Assembly: GCF_000801105.2 (NCBI RefSeq)
Contig: NC_079517.1
Coordinates: 22,577,579-22,641,578 of the forward strand
Length of the DNA stretch: 64,000 nt
Direction of reading: 5' to 3'
Origin: Raphanus sativus
Taxonomy: Eukaryota; Streptophyta; Magnoliopsida; Brassicales; Brassicaceae
Shown piece after piece: positions 34,416-46,002 of this stretch; within the stretch, counting starts at the first letter, position 1, and the number at the start of each line of letters is the position of its first letter. A program made the translations under genes and the position numbers. The notes below the pieces were generated by a model. The model was not told the DNA's origin, made no database searches, and worked only from the letters and a program-made list of their open reading frames with translations.

Positions 34416-36150
34416 TTTTCTTATTAAACTAGGACCACATTTTTGATCAAAAAAAAAAAAAACTAGGACCACATTTTGAACTTTTAGATCACTCTACCCT
34501 TTTTATTAGTTAATTACATCAATGATGAAAACTCCTAAACTATTAAAATTATGGTATCCCAAAAGACAGACTGTGGTATTATAAATTTGATATTAGTAAT
34601 GTCGAAGGTGATTTAATATATAAGTATAAAGTAATTTTCTTCCAACTTGTTTGCATGCATTAGTTTTTTTGTCCACTTCATAAAAAGTAATAATCAATCA
34701 AGCAAGCACTATTGTACCAAAAGAAAAAAAGCAAGCACTAGAGCGTAATTAGAACGCACGTTAGCATTTAGTTACGCCCAAGCGTCCTAATTGCATGCAG
34801 TTGCTTAGTTTATAGAAATAGATCCGTGGTTTCAAGGAGCAAAATTACTTTTTTTTACCCAGATATCCGGCGGGCCGATACTAAACCAACTAATTTCTGG
34901 ATAGTTGACCATAGGGGCCAGTCAGACGTACAGTTGCTCACAGAAGAAGTTAGATACTCATGTCACCTTAACCTGGTCATATAATAGGGTAATCTCAGGC
35001 AACCTTTGGGGTCTTTGCGGGATGACATGTACAATAAATAATTTAATAAATAATTTTTTAGCTGATGAAAATTAAGATTATAAAGTTCAAAAAAAAATTT
35101 CTACTATTTTAAATTTTGTACATACTTTATGTTTAAATTTGTTTATCTAGTCTTACTTATTTATTTTTTGACAATAATAGAAGATATTATTTATTTGTTT
35201 TAAAACTACATTTTAGGCTTTTAAAGAAATCTTAATACTTTATTTCAATTTAGAGATTACCCATTTCTTTCAAAAAAACTAAAGCCCACAATCCCAAACC
35301 CATAGACTTTACGATTAAATCTATGGAAAATTTCTGCAATGGAACGAGAGCAGCTAGAATCTATCAACTATCCAATTGAGATAGACCACAAACTTTTGTA
35401 AGGAAGATCAATGAAAACAAGTTACTAAAAATGGTAATGTTGTGAATAATTTACATTGTATGGTTAATTGTTAATAACGTTCCTTCAATAATATCTGATA
35501 ATAATCAATACTACTAAAAAAGATCATAAACAGTTGAGAAAAGTTGTGTCCAACTTAAAATTTCAGAATACATGCGTTTTTAATATTTTACATAAATATG
35601 ATTACAAAAGAAAATACAAATGTGACTAAAAACATAAATATAAAAATTAAAATTTTAAAAATAAATATAAAACAAAAGTACACCCATCCTTTCAAAGGCA
35701 TGTCATAATCTAGATTTGTGATTAAATTAAATTAGTGTTGTTGATGGTATCTATTCATTCATTTATGATTTTTTTTACGTCTTGATGAGACTAAAGAAAA
35801 CACACGTAATTTTTACCTTTTGTGCATCGTAATTTTTAACTTTTAAACACAGTTTTTTAATATTTTGGTTCACTAATGTTGTATTTATTTATTTATTTAT
35901 TTTAGAATAAAAACAGATTATATTTATTATTTTTAGTATAAAGCAAATTTTCAAATGCTTCATAAAATTAAAATATATTTTAATACAAAATAATTTTTAT
36001 GTAAATCCACCCGCCAGCAAAGCGGGGCAAACCCCTAGTGAAATGGAATTACTAAAAAATGCAGCAGGCGGGGTAAAGATATACATCAAACTCAAACATA
36101 ATTTTCCGTGGCAATCGCTAAGTAAACACTACTCGCAACACCGACTTCGA
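34416..36150. other. AT-rich region with decayed Helitron ends
   Basis: Contains a small direct repeat (aactaggaccacatttt at 34428-34444 and 34461-34477), a weak Helitron-like end at 35692-35713 (catcctttcaaaggcatg then TCATAATCTAG), and a clearer one ending at 36038 (cccgccagcaaagcgggg, CAAACCC, CTAG, then T). No coding gene is visible. Confidence 0.6.
36009..36038 (+). mobile_element. Helitron 3' terminus
   Basis: A short GC hairpin (cccgc...gcggg) is followed by CAAACCCCTAG and T. This plus-orientation Helitron end borders the upstream region of the small LW gene. The matching 5' end was not identified. Confidence 0.6.
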
Positions 36151-36155
36151 TTAAG

Positions 36156-36183
36156 TGGGCCAGTGTTGTTAGTTTAATGGGCT
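36156..36183 (+). promoter_or_regulatory. Two site II (TGGGCY) promoter elements
   Basis: TGGGCC at 36156-36161 and TGGGCT at 36178-36183 lie about 100 bp upstream of the TATA box. Paired TGGGCY motifs are common in promoters of plant growth and housekeeping genes. Confidence 0.4.
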
Positions 36184-36262
36184 TTTCTAGACTTGCTCCC
36201 CAAGCTACTTGTATTCGTTGACCAGAACAGAAAAAAGGAAAACTGGTAAAAACTTTATCGTC

Positions 36263-36270
36263 TATATAAA
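36263..36270 (+). promoter_or_regulatory. TATA box of the small LW gene
   Basis: TATATAAA lies 68-75 bases upstream of the ATG at 36338, at the normal spacing for a short-leader plant gene. Confidence 0.6.
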
Positions 36271-36337
36271 CAACCACAGACTCCCCTCACTCGCACCAAT
36301 CCCCATTCTCTCTCTATTTCTTCTTAATTGTCTCACA

Positions 36338-36685
36338 ATGGCTATTTCCGATGATCTTCCTCCTCAACTTACGAAAGATGTCAAGAGAAGAAGCAGAAAA
36401 AGAAGAATCGTGAAAAGTAAAGACCTTGAAGTACTGATCAGCGTCGCTACAAGAGCCGCTCATATCGCAAGAGACAAAGGGTTTCACATCGTCTCTCCTG
36501 AAGCCATACGATGCGTCGAGGTTCTCAGAATGATGCGAAGCTTGCCCTTGACTCCTCGGCTTATCATCAAAACAGATGTCTTGCGCTCTCTTCAATTCCT
36601 CGCCACTAACGGTAACCCTAAAATCAGATCAGAGTCGAAATCCGTTCTTAATCACTTGAAGGGTGTGCTTGCTGCAACAAGTTGA
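36338..36685 (+). CDS. Small protein with LW/TFIIS-N-like domain
   Basis: An intronless ORF of 115 residues, starting MAISDDLPPQLTKDVKRRSR. I chose this ATG because it follows a TATA box at the right distance; the frame is open further upstream but that part precedes the expected transcription start. A basic N-terminus (KRRSRKRR, possible nuclear signal) leads into an all-helical region whose end, RMMRSLPLTPRLIIKTDVLR followed by LQFLATNGNPKIRSES, resembles the last helices of the LW domain (TFIIS N-terminal domain), as in TFIIS, Med26 and elongin A. The similarity was judged by eye and is modest. A nuclear, transcription-related role is an inference. Downstream sequence is AT-rich without another exon. 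Confidence 0.7.
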   Translation: MAISDDLPPQLTKDVKRRSRKRRIVKSKDLEVLISVATRAAHIARDKGFHIVSPEAIRCVEVLRMMRSLPLTPRLIIKTDVLRSLQFLATNGNPKIRSESKSVLNHLKGVLAATS

Positions 36686-37212
36686 AGACAAGGGTTTTGC
36701 TCGAAAGACCGAGGACCACGAACGAACATAGAGAGAGAGAGTATAAAGACTTAGGGTTTTTTTCCCAATTCTTGTGATTCGCTAATGGAAAACGTAAATT
36801 TCTTGTTGTCTAGTTCAAACTTTGTAACATGTTAGAATCAAATTGATTGTAACTATAACCAAGTCACAAGACTGAATAAGACAGAGAATTGTGTTTAATG
36901 AATCAAATTGATAGTTCTGGGGCTAAACAGAGATGATATTTTAATATGGGGTCAAAAACATAAACAGAGAACACTTGTTCTTATGACTCGCTGTTAAGGT
37001 TTTACGATGTTCTCAGTTTGATTTTTTCTTCTGCAGGCAATGTGTAACGTATATACAAATGAAACGCCTAAATCGACGACTGTATGTTTACTTTATAATA
37101 ACACCCAACAAAAAAAAATTTGCTTTTATAGAAAGAAAGATGAAAAAATAACTTGAAAGAAAAAAGACGAATGCAAGAAGTGTGATATATTTTAAGAGCT
37201 AAAAGTTTTAAG

Positions 37213-39625
37213 TCAGATGAGCTCGAGAAATAACGCTTCTTGTTTGCTGCTCAAACCAAGATCATTCAGAGTCGACTCACTTTCCCGATCCCCAAACGCA
37301 TGCCGAGGGTAAGGTCTCACCTGTTTCACCACACACCAAAACTTAGACCCTCTCTTCAACTAAGTTTTACGGACGACACCGGACAAGCATATCATTTTGG
37401 CTTTACAACTATCTTTAAGCATGACTTGAGAGAGATTATATTAGTAAAGATGCAGAAGTTTTACCAGTCGGTATGTATTGGGTTTCACCACTCTGGCTAT
37501 GTCTATGAAGTCGAAAAGAGACTGCAGAAAACAGTGTCATCGACAGTTATAAATTTTGAGTAAATGCAATGACAAAGTGAAATGGACTTTTTGGGAGAGC
37601 TCACTTGGAGTTTGTCCGATTTAAGGAATCGACGGCCATGTCTAGTTCCATCTGGCATCCTGACTAGAAGGGTAATAGCATTTTCTTCATCTGCTTGTGG
37701 TTCCTTAGGTAGAGACGCCTTTTTTGCATCTAGTTGCCTCTCTAGCTCCTGCAACAACAGTCAGAGGAAAAAAAAATACAGTTATCAATAACAAGAGAAC
37801 CGCCAGCACTAGTGTGCATTTGGTTTAGCTGATCTCTTTCTCTATATAGTTTTGCAAGGGTTCCAGTCAAAATCCAAAATCAAGGATTAAGAAAAAAAAC
37901 TTGTTGCAATGAGGCAGGGTACCTTTTCCTCCTCGAGTTTTTTCTTTTCTTGCTCAAGAAAAGCCTTTCTAGCAGTTTCTTCCTCTAATTGACGTGCCTC
38001 GGCATCTCTAATGGATTGTAGTTCTCTATCTCGGTCAGCTTGCAGGGATGCAAGATACTCATCATCCTGCATGAGGTAAAATTTTTTAATTACCACCATT
38101 ATAAAACAAAGGGGTTTAAGTCAAGCAACTAACCTGCTGTTCACGTATCAACCTCTGAGCTGTCAATGAAGGTGAGGGTGGTGCCCTGTGCTGAGGAGGT
38201 AAGAATGGAAGATGATTATATCCAGTTTCGGGAATTCCACCAAACATGGCTGCCTCGAGCATGACAGCTTCATCATGTTCCTCAGACGAAATGCCTCCCC
38301 ACTTGAGCATATATACAAATAAGAGTATCAGTACTAGCTCCTCTAGGATTCTAAGCGGATAAAGTAATATGCTTGTGTACTAGTCTTGTCTCTGTGTAAG
38401 AAAAAATTAAAAAGATTTTTGTTGATACCTCAGAAGGAAACCTATTGCCATTGTCCGCTTGAGGACTCCTGCTCCGGGAACGATCAGCATCAGGTTGGGC
38501 TAGAGATCCAGATGCCACACGTATTGGCCTGTGTCTAACAAGAGGTTCCTCATCATCGTCGTCATCGGACTCATCCTCAAATGGTAAGGTGGGTGCTGCC
38601 AATCTAGAAAATAAAAATTTGTTGAAAAACTGGAGATATTAGGGTGAGTGAGAGATAACAAAGCGGTACAGAAAAGAACCAACAAACCTTCCATTCAGGG
38701 CTTGCGTATGTCCTTGAGCAGAAGCCGAGGTTGAGGCGTTATACCCTTGATTGCGCAACACTTGTTCCTCAGCTGACTGCACCGTGACAGATTTTGCTAC
38801 GTCATCATCATCTCCAATGTGAGACGGCGGCCTCTCAAGAGGTAAAGGATTACTTAATCCCTATATATATAATTAAACTTTTTTACTAAGCCAAAGATAA
38901 ACAAGAAAACAAAACAGAAAATAGAGGCCATTATTCTCTTTAGGGAAAGCTTTACCTCAACATCCACTTTAGAGGCCTCAATGGCAGCTTGAATCATCTC
39001 TTCTTCAATATCATTGTAATCTTGAACATTACTGGGTGCATGTATAACTTGCCTACTTCCTCTTCTTGTTGGTGCAAAAGGAACATTATCATCATCACTC
39101 TCTTCATCTATAGTAACGGTCCCTTGGGTAGGTGGACCCTGAACATGTACTGTTTCCGTGACATGGTCGATAGATCGTTCTGATGGCCCACTGCTATCCC
39201 TAACCTCTATGGGTGTCACATCATCTATATCCATTGCATCGTCTAGAGGGACGTTCACTGGTACTCTGCACAAAAAAATTATACCTTTTCAAAAGAAGAA
39301 TAAAAAAAAAAGATGATCAGTCAGTGAGTGAGATAGCATTACGAATTTTGACAAGCCTCGTTGAAAAATGCATTCACAGCTCGATGAAGATCACATTGAT
39401 GCTCCTTCAATAACAAACAAGAAGAAGAAGAAGAAGAAGGGTCAGAAACAATCAATCAATCATCCAATTACAATCAGAGAATCGATATAAAACAAGGAAG
39501 TGGTAGAAAAGCATCCGATGATCGGTAATGGGAATGACCTGGAGCTTGTGAACGGCGACGGATTCTGAAGCGCCGGTGATGCTAATGAAAGTGTTGATTG
39601 CTTCCTCATTCGGTGTCGCCGCCAT
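37213..39625 (-). CDS. UBA/UIM/UBX protein, PUX family (PUX8/SAY1-like)
   Basis: Ten exons on the minus strand: 39539..39625, 39343..39404, 38956..39265, 38688..38860, 38429..38603, 38134..38301, 37923..38066, 37605..37748, 37465..37521 and 37213..37320. All have GT-AG borders and keep one frame of 475 residues. The N-terminus is a UBA-like domain ([20 protein letters not shown], then [20 protein letters not shown]). A ubiquitin-interacting motif follows ([12 protein letters not shown], about residue 140). The middle is acidic and Ser/Arg-rich, with [18 protein letters not shown] and then a charged coiled coil (about 325-380). The C-terminal UBX domain (about 395-475) has [29 protein letters not shown] and [20 protein letters not shown]. 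Such proteins bring ubiquitinated clients to the AAA ATPase CDC48. No defect is seen. PUX8 is from memory; PUX7 and PUX13 are close. Confidence 0.9.
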
Positions 39626-40587
39626 AGATGGAGAGGAGAGGAGACGAGGTTTCACAGCTTTGATGATTGATTGTTGGAGTGAGCTAAGGGAAAAGAAAAA
39701 GATTTTCTCTCTTTATTGTTTTTCTTTTTCTTGTGAAAAGAAAAATATCTTTTTTTTTTGTATTGTTCCGGGATTTTTTCATAAATATCCGCCTTCATAA
39801 TATTTTTTTTTAAAAAAATAAGTAAAAATAATAATTGAGATTTACAGTATTCAATTAAGATCAGATCTAAAATAGGATTAATTACACTTTTTCACAAAAT
39901 AGTAGCAAAAATATAATTTTCTTTAAAGATATAAAAGATTAAAAAGGTATAAAGACAATTATACAACTATCTACAGCTACATAAATATTTAAATATTATA
40001 AAGAAAAGTTTCCAATTTTTCAAAACAAAATTTCTTTCAATTTTTCATGCAATTTTTACGTAAAAGAAAATATTTTATTCTGTTTACTTTTCAATATATG
40101 ATCTACTCATTTTATAGAAAGAGTTCTTAAAAATGTAACGAATATATTTTGAAGTTTTAAAAACCGCGTATAATATATAATATATAAAATGTTTGGTTAG
40201 GATTGTCTAAATGAGTTTGTTATGGTGCTGACAAAAAAAATAATATATAAAATATTCATAAACCTAATAACTATTTTGTATCTATTTATACAATAACTCA
40301 AATTTGTGTGATGCCAACACAATATGGTAACCAAAGAATATCTCTATATAAATTTACTAAATATATTTAAATTTATATCTTAAATAGTCAGTTTTATGTA
40401 AACAAAAAATTTACACCGCAATGTTTTAAGCAAATTAATATTCTTCATAGAATTTCCTAGCATTTTTATTAAATTAATATTTAATTTAGGTTTGTTTAAA
40501 GATCAATCTCAATATGATCCAATTCGGAATACTTTTGATTTATTATTGGTGTTATTAATTTTTACCCATATTTTTATTTTGAGTAAC
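39626..40587. other. Upstream region of the UBX gene, AT-rich
   Basis: A short pyrimidine/AG-rich leader next to the ATG, then AT-rich sequence without coding signals up to the SINE. Confidence 0.5.
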
Positions 40588-40795
40588 TATTAGTTTTTTT
40601 TTTTGAATTATACAGAGGTATCATGGCCCCACATAAGTGGTTCAGACTATTCACGTGTTGTCACATGTCGGTTTTCTGTCTTTGGTGATGCCGAAATATT
40701 AATTTCCCAGTGGCCGGGATTCGAATCCAGATGACGGAACTCACAGCTGTGAACCTTTTACCAACTGAGATAGAAACCCCGGTTTTATTAGTTTT
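40588..40795 (-). mobile_element. tRNA-derived SINE with target duplication
   Basis: Read on the minus strand it starts ccggggtttctatctcagtt, has a tRNA-like box A (tctcagttggtaaaagg, 40754-40770) and box B (ggattcgaatcc, 40717-40728), and ends in a poly(A) run (T run at 40594-40603 on the plus strand). TATTAGTTTT occurs at both ends (40588-40597 and 40786-40795), the expected target duplication. It is about 185 bp and was moved by LINE machinery. Confidence 0.85.
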
Positions 40796-42488
40796 ATCCC
40801 TAATTGCTATACATAAAAATTAATTCTGAAGAATCTCATTCTAAGATTAAAAAGTATTATTTTTTGCATGATATACATATTTTTTTCTTATTTGGTTAAT
40901 TTACACTTTAGGACTTGATGAAATTTAAGCACATTTTGTTTTTTTCTCGTACATCTAATTATATAGGGAAATTGCATTGTACAGCCATCAAACAAATGTT
41001 AATTTACTCCATAGCTAAAACCTTAGATCATCTATATAACAGTTCCATAATATAAAAAATAGCCATATTACCCCTTAGTTGTAACTTATTTAACCTGCTG
41101 AGAAGTATTTATTAAAATAAATATTAAATAAATAATATGATAAATTATGGCTACTATTGATACACATCTCTTCTCTTTTTCTTCTTCTTTTCACCACATC
41201 TTTGTTTCTTGGTACCTACAAACGCACATCACTTCATCTCAAAGCAAGGAAGAAACAAGTGCGGAGAAGAAGATGGCACCGTAGAGAATGAAGTGATTTT
41301 ACTCTGTTTTTTGTTTTTGTTTTTATACTATGTTTCTGCTTTTATTTTTATATTGTGTTTATGTTTCTGTTTTTATACTTTATTATTGTTTCTGTTTCTG
41401 GTTTTTACTCTGTTTTTGTTTTTTGCTTTAGTGTTCCAATGGTGAAAAACAACGACGACGGACTGGTAGAAGCATCGTTGTGTCGGAAAAAAGGAGAAAT
41501 GAAGAAGATGAACTCGTCGTCTATACTATATTCGATGAACGAAATAGTATACTATATGTTCTTTAGTGTAGTTATTTATTCAAGGATACCATACTATTCG
41601 TGATATATTTCTATACTATTTCTTAAACATGTTGTAATCTGGTTACTGTCAATATTTCTCAACAGAGGGAAATTGTTAATATTCTGGATGTGGATTGACA
41701 TTTCCGGGTTAGGGTATAGTTTTATCATTTAAGTTGAATTTTACTAACTCACTATGAATTATAGAATGAGACCGTACACTTTAAAAGTACTATACTATAT
41801 GCACCCTGTAGTATAGTATTATGAACTTGGTGAATGTCATTATTTGAAAACGGAAAAAACTGTTTATATCTCGGATTTGGGTTGACATTTCCAAGTTAGG
41901 GTTTAGTGTTATCATCTGGATGGGGGTTTCACTAACTCACCCTCGTTGCTCCGTTACTTGTATTAGTGATATGAATTCATCTATGTCGTAATGTCAATCT
42001 ATCTATTCAATAATATATTAATATAGCATATATTTAACCTTCCTACTAAAGTCCCTTGAATTATTGAATGAAACTAGAATTTATTTCACATTACACTGTA
42101 AACGTAGTATACTATATCCCTTATGTAGTATAGTATTATGAATGCATATTATTTGTATGTGTGTGATGTGGCTTATTATTAGCCATGTTTAGTTTGACTG
42201 ATGTGGTGTTACCTTCTTCCTTTCACCTGCTACCTGTATCAAAGAGGGTCATAACCGGATAAAAAGAGACACAATTGTTAGTTATTTAATTATGTCAACA
42301 TCATAGACATTCACTTAATTTTACTTATGATTTAGGTTATTCAGCAAATAAGCCCTTATATATGCTTGTTTAACTCATCCATGTGTAGATTTCAAAGAAT
42401 AAAGTATTGAAAGAAAAAGGAAAAAGAAAACTAGGACAATTTGAAATCAAAGAGAAAGAGGCTGTCGTGTGTATTAAAAACTTATGTA
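40796..42488. other. AT-rich transposon-like region of unknown type
   Basis: Non-coding by appearance. It contains a diverged direct repeat of about 80 bp (41676-41752 and 41861-41940, both with TTGACATTTCC..GTTAGGGT and TTACTAACTCAC or TCACTAACTCAC) and many copies of AGTATACTATA and TAGTATAG. A Cys-poor reading frame at 41355-41603 is T-rich and unconvincing. Confidence 0.45.
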
Positions 42489-42493
42489 AAGAT

Positions 42494-42988
42494 TGTTGAG
42501 ACCAGGAGTCTGCAAACAAATGTGTTCAACGTTTCTTCATGGTTGCACAAGTCAAAAGGTGTTATGACGTGGCGTCATCTTATTGGTTGGAAATATTAAT
42601 TACGATTTGACAAAAGATAATGATTGAAGCTTAGAGATAATAATGAATCAGAAGATTTAGACTTATCAAGATTAAAACGAGACTGGTTTGAAGGATAAAA
42701 GGGATCAAACTTTGCAAGTTTGTTTTCTGCAGTTTTGGGAGTGCAGAGAGAAAACAGTGTTGTGTCGAAGTTGAACAAGGTTTTGGGTGTTGAACAAGTC
42801 GGGCGACTTGGCTGTTAGAGTAAGGTTGGGTAGATTAAAAATTGGTCAGTGTCGATTCACAGGTGTGAAGTCGAGTAAACCTGATTAAACAAAGAGTGTA
42901 ATTTGTTTAAAAGATTTCTAATAAAAGATAACCTTATTTGGAGAATCTTGTTCATTGTTTCTGTGTTTCTGTGTTCCGAGTTCTTTCA
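42494..42988 (+). repeat. 5' LTR of the gag-only element
   Basis: 495 bp, from TGTTGAGACCAGG to TTCTTTCA, matching 45234-45728. Confidence 0.93.
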
Positions 42989-42990
42989 TT

Positions 42991-43002
42991 TGGTATCAGA
43001 GC
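42991..43002 (+). other. Primer binding site (initiator tRNA-Met type)
   Basis: TGGTATCAGAGC, two bases after the LTR, is the usual plant Copia primer site complementary to the initiator tRNA-Met 3' end. Confidence 0.9.
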
Positions 43003-43056
43003 GGGTCACCTACCTAGATCTAGATATCTATAACAGGTTGAGGTCCTGCGAAGAAC

Positions 43057-45042
43057 ATGGAAACAACAGAGTCTGTAGCGCCTCACAAATCACTCATGTT
43101 GGATGAAAACAACTTTGGACACTGGAAGGTGCGCATGAAACAACAACTCAAAGGGATTGAGGAAGATGTTTGGACTGCAGTTGAAACAGGATGAACAGAT
43201 CCAACGATCTGTACTGAAGATGATGAAGAGATAGCTAAACCCAAAAATAAGTGGACAAAAGCAGAAAAGACTGCATCGAGATCCAACGCAAAGGCGCTAT
43301 CAGAGATCTTTAACGCAATTAGTTCCGATCAGTTTAAACTCGTGCAAGGATGTTGTTCAGCCAAGGATGCATGGGACACGCTTGTGGAATACTATGAGGG
43401 AACGTCCACTGTTAAAAGAGCAAGACTAGACTATTTGGCCTCTCAGTTTGAGAATTTGAGGATGGCGGATGAAGAATCTATCACGAGTTTTAGCTCAAAA
43501 CTGAGTTCTATTGCAAACGAGGCAATTGTCCTTGGTAAGAACTTCAAGGATAAGAAGCTGGTCAAGAAGCTGATACGATGTCTTCCAGAGAAGTTTGTCT
43601 CCTATAAGGCATTATTCAAGGTTGGGATGAATACTGATGAGATGAAGTTTTCACAGTTGGTTGGTATTCTTAAAGCTGAAGAGATGGAAGCACCTACCTG
43701 TCCAACCAAGATAGGAAAAGAAACAGTTTTTGCTGCTGAGAAGGAAACTGATAGATTTCAGTCACTTCATGAAAGTCTAAATAAAAAATTGGACGAATGT
43801 GTTAAGTTACTGAAACAAAACTTCAAGGAGGCTTTAAAGCAATTTGAGAAAGAGCAGAGAAAGAACTCTAACTCACGTGAGGTTTGTGCTAGTAAAGGTT
43901 GTCAGACATGTGATTGTCACTGCCATGATGTGTGCAAGAGACAATCTGAGGTTGAACGTCCATGTCATCAGAAGAGAAGTGATGAAAAACTTAGTCTTGT
44001 AGCTCTTATTGGAAAAGAAAATGATGAAGAACTTAAGGTAGATTCTGATTCAGATAGTGATGGAGAGATAGATGTGAAAGCTGAATATCGTAAGCTCTAT
44101 GATAGTTGGGTTGAATTGAGTAACGAGAATCTGAACCTGCTGAAGAACAAGGCGTTACTAGAAGCTCAGATTAATATAATAGAGATGGAAAAGCCTACGG
44201 CATTGAAGCTAGAGACGCCAACATGTTCAACGAAGGATAACGGGTTGACCAAGCAGACAGAAGCTGGACACGAAAATATATGTGTATTGGAATCAAAGAT
44301 AAATAGGTTATCAGACCTTTTGTCAGAAGAAAAGGAGAAAAGCAGAAATCTTGAGCATAATCTGAACGAAAACAACAAGAAGATCAGGATGTTAAGCAAA
44401 GGAACAAAGGATTTGGATACTCTTCTTGCCATGGGACAGCCTGCAAAACAGAATTGGGGTCTTGGATACATAGGAAATCGTGTGTCAAGCTCTAGTAGTG
44501 GAACAGATCAAGCATGTCTCACCAATTTCGTTCGTGCTAAACCAGTTTATGATATTAAATCAAAAGAGATTGAATCGCATCAAACTTGTTCAAGCAAAGA
44601 AGTACTCGTTGAACAGACAAATCAGAAGTTCAAACAAGGTTGTTACTTCTGTGGAAAACCTGGACACATACAGAGATACTGTTATGCTTTGGAAAGCAAG
44701 ATGAAGACAAGGAAGGCTGGAGAATGTAGTCTCAACTATGGATGTTATTCTTGTGGGAAACTTGGGCATACTCATCGATTTTGCTATGAGAGAATCAACA
44801 ATATCAAGAAGGCTTGGAGTGAAAGCAAATGTTATGTTGAGTCAAAAAGCTATGGTAAGGTATGGATTGCAAAATCAGATTTGTATTCCAAATGCAAGGA
44901 GACTGTTCAAGGGCTTGTGTGCAATGTAGCATGTTCAGAGAAATTGGGATGTCTGAATGTCAATAGGAGATGGGTTAACACTAAGGTTGTTCGAGGTATA
45001 CTCAGACATGTTAATGAAGCCAATGCTTTATGCCAGGCATAA
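43057..45042 (+). pseudogene. Copia gag (UBN2 type) with one premature stop
   Basis: The frame starts at ATG 43057 (METTESVAPHKS) and reads through NNFGHWKVRMKQQLKG, the gag N-terminal motif, but meets TGA at 43192-43194 (codon 46). It then stays open to 45042. An internal ATG at 43342 could restart a 566-residue product lacking the N-terminus. The UBN2 gag domain (VKKLIRCLPEKF, MKFSQLVGILKAEE) is followed by long Lys/Glu-rich coiled-coil segments. Near the C-terminus are two zinc knuckles of the CX2CX4HX4C form (CYFCGKPGHIQRYC and CYSCGKLGHTHRFC). No pol genes follow. The protein would supply capsid only, so reverse transcriptase must have come from another element. Confidence 0.88.
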
Positions 45043-45218
45043 GCAGGATGGGGCTCCAAGAGATGTGACAAAGGCATGATTTGTTATGAAGATTTTCAAA
45101 GAGTTTTGTCACTCAAGCAGGGGGAGATTATTGAAGAGTTGTTTCAGCTTGATGGTACTTAGTTGAGGGGGAGTTTCTTGCAAGTGTTCGCTAGTAATCT
45201 TGAGTTGTAAAACTCAGT

Positions 45219-45233
45219 GAAAAAGGGGGAGAT
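45219..45233 (+). other. Polypurine tract of the gag-only element
   Basis: GAAAAAGGGGGAGAT, next to the 3' LTR. Confidence 0.8.
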
Positions 45234-45728
45234 TGTTGAGACCAGGAGTCTGCAAACAAATGTGTTCAACGTTTCTTCATGGTTGCACAAGTCAAAAGGT
45301 GTTATGACGTGGCGTCATCTTATTGGTTGGAAATATTAATTACGATTTGACAAAAGATAATGATTGAAGCTTAGAGATAATAATGAATCAGAAGATTTAG
45401 ACTTATCAAGATTAAAACGAGACTGGTTTGAAGGATAAAAGGGATCAAACTTTGCAAGTTTGTTTTCTGCAGTTTTGGAGTGCAGAGAGAAAACAGTGTT
45501 GTGTCGAAGTTGAATAAGGTTTTGGGTGTTGAACAAGTCGGGCGACTTGGCTGTTAGAGTAAGGTTGGGTAGATTAGAAATTGGTCAGTCTCGATTCACA
45601 GGTGTGAAGTCGAGTAAACCTAATTAAACAAAGAGTGTAATTTGTTTAAAAGATTTCTAATAAAAGATAACCTTATTTAGAGAATCTTGTTCATTGTTTC
45701 TGTGTTTCTGTGTTCCTAGTTCTTTCAA
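45234..45728 (+). repeat. 3' LTR of the gag-only element
   Basis: 495 bp. It differs from the 5' LTR by about six substitutions and one base of length, for example cctaattaaac for cctgattaaac and ttcctagttc for ttccgagttc. Confidence 0.93.
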
Positions 45729-45733
45729 AGATT

Positions 45734-46002
45734 GTGTGACAAATTGGTGCACAAAAAAGAAGAAAAAAAAAGGATTGTATTTAGATAAAAATCTACACAC
45801 TGGGTTCACAAAAATTATTAGTTCCAACTTGAAAACTAAATTTAGGTACATTTTGCTTTAGGTACAATAAGGATAACTTTGTACGACGAACTAAAAATTA
45901 TTGCGTAAGATGGCATTAGTCATAGACTCATAGTTAAAACATAGAAATAACATTACTGCGAGGAACAATTCATCAATTCAAAATTTACAATACAAAACTC
46001 AC
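45734..46002. other. Host DNA right of the gag-only element
   Basis: AT-rich, no clear features. Confidence 0.5.

Larger units (their letters stand above)
42489..45733 (+). mobile_element. Gag-only Copia element (TR-GAG type)
   Basis: The element is 42494-45728 (3235 bp), flanked by AAGAT on both sides (42489-42493 and 45729-45733). The LTRs are 495 bp each. Between them are a Met-type primer site, a single gag gene and a polypurine tract; there is no protease, integrase or reverse transcriptase. That layout matches the non-autonomous TR-GAG class. The LTRs differ at about six bases plus one indel, so it is older than the Athila element. Confidence 0.9.

Noticed and set aside
36092..36277. 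Minus-strand frame near the small LW gene
   Set aside because: It covers that gene's promoter and shows no family motif.
41209..41603. T/F-rich open frames
   Set aside because: Homopolymer-driven; no start context, no domain.
42991..43002. tRNA-like string TGGTATCAGAGC, also at 46878, 48640 and 56830
   Set aside because: These are retroelement primer binding sites, not tRNA genes; no cloverleaf surrounds them.
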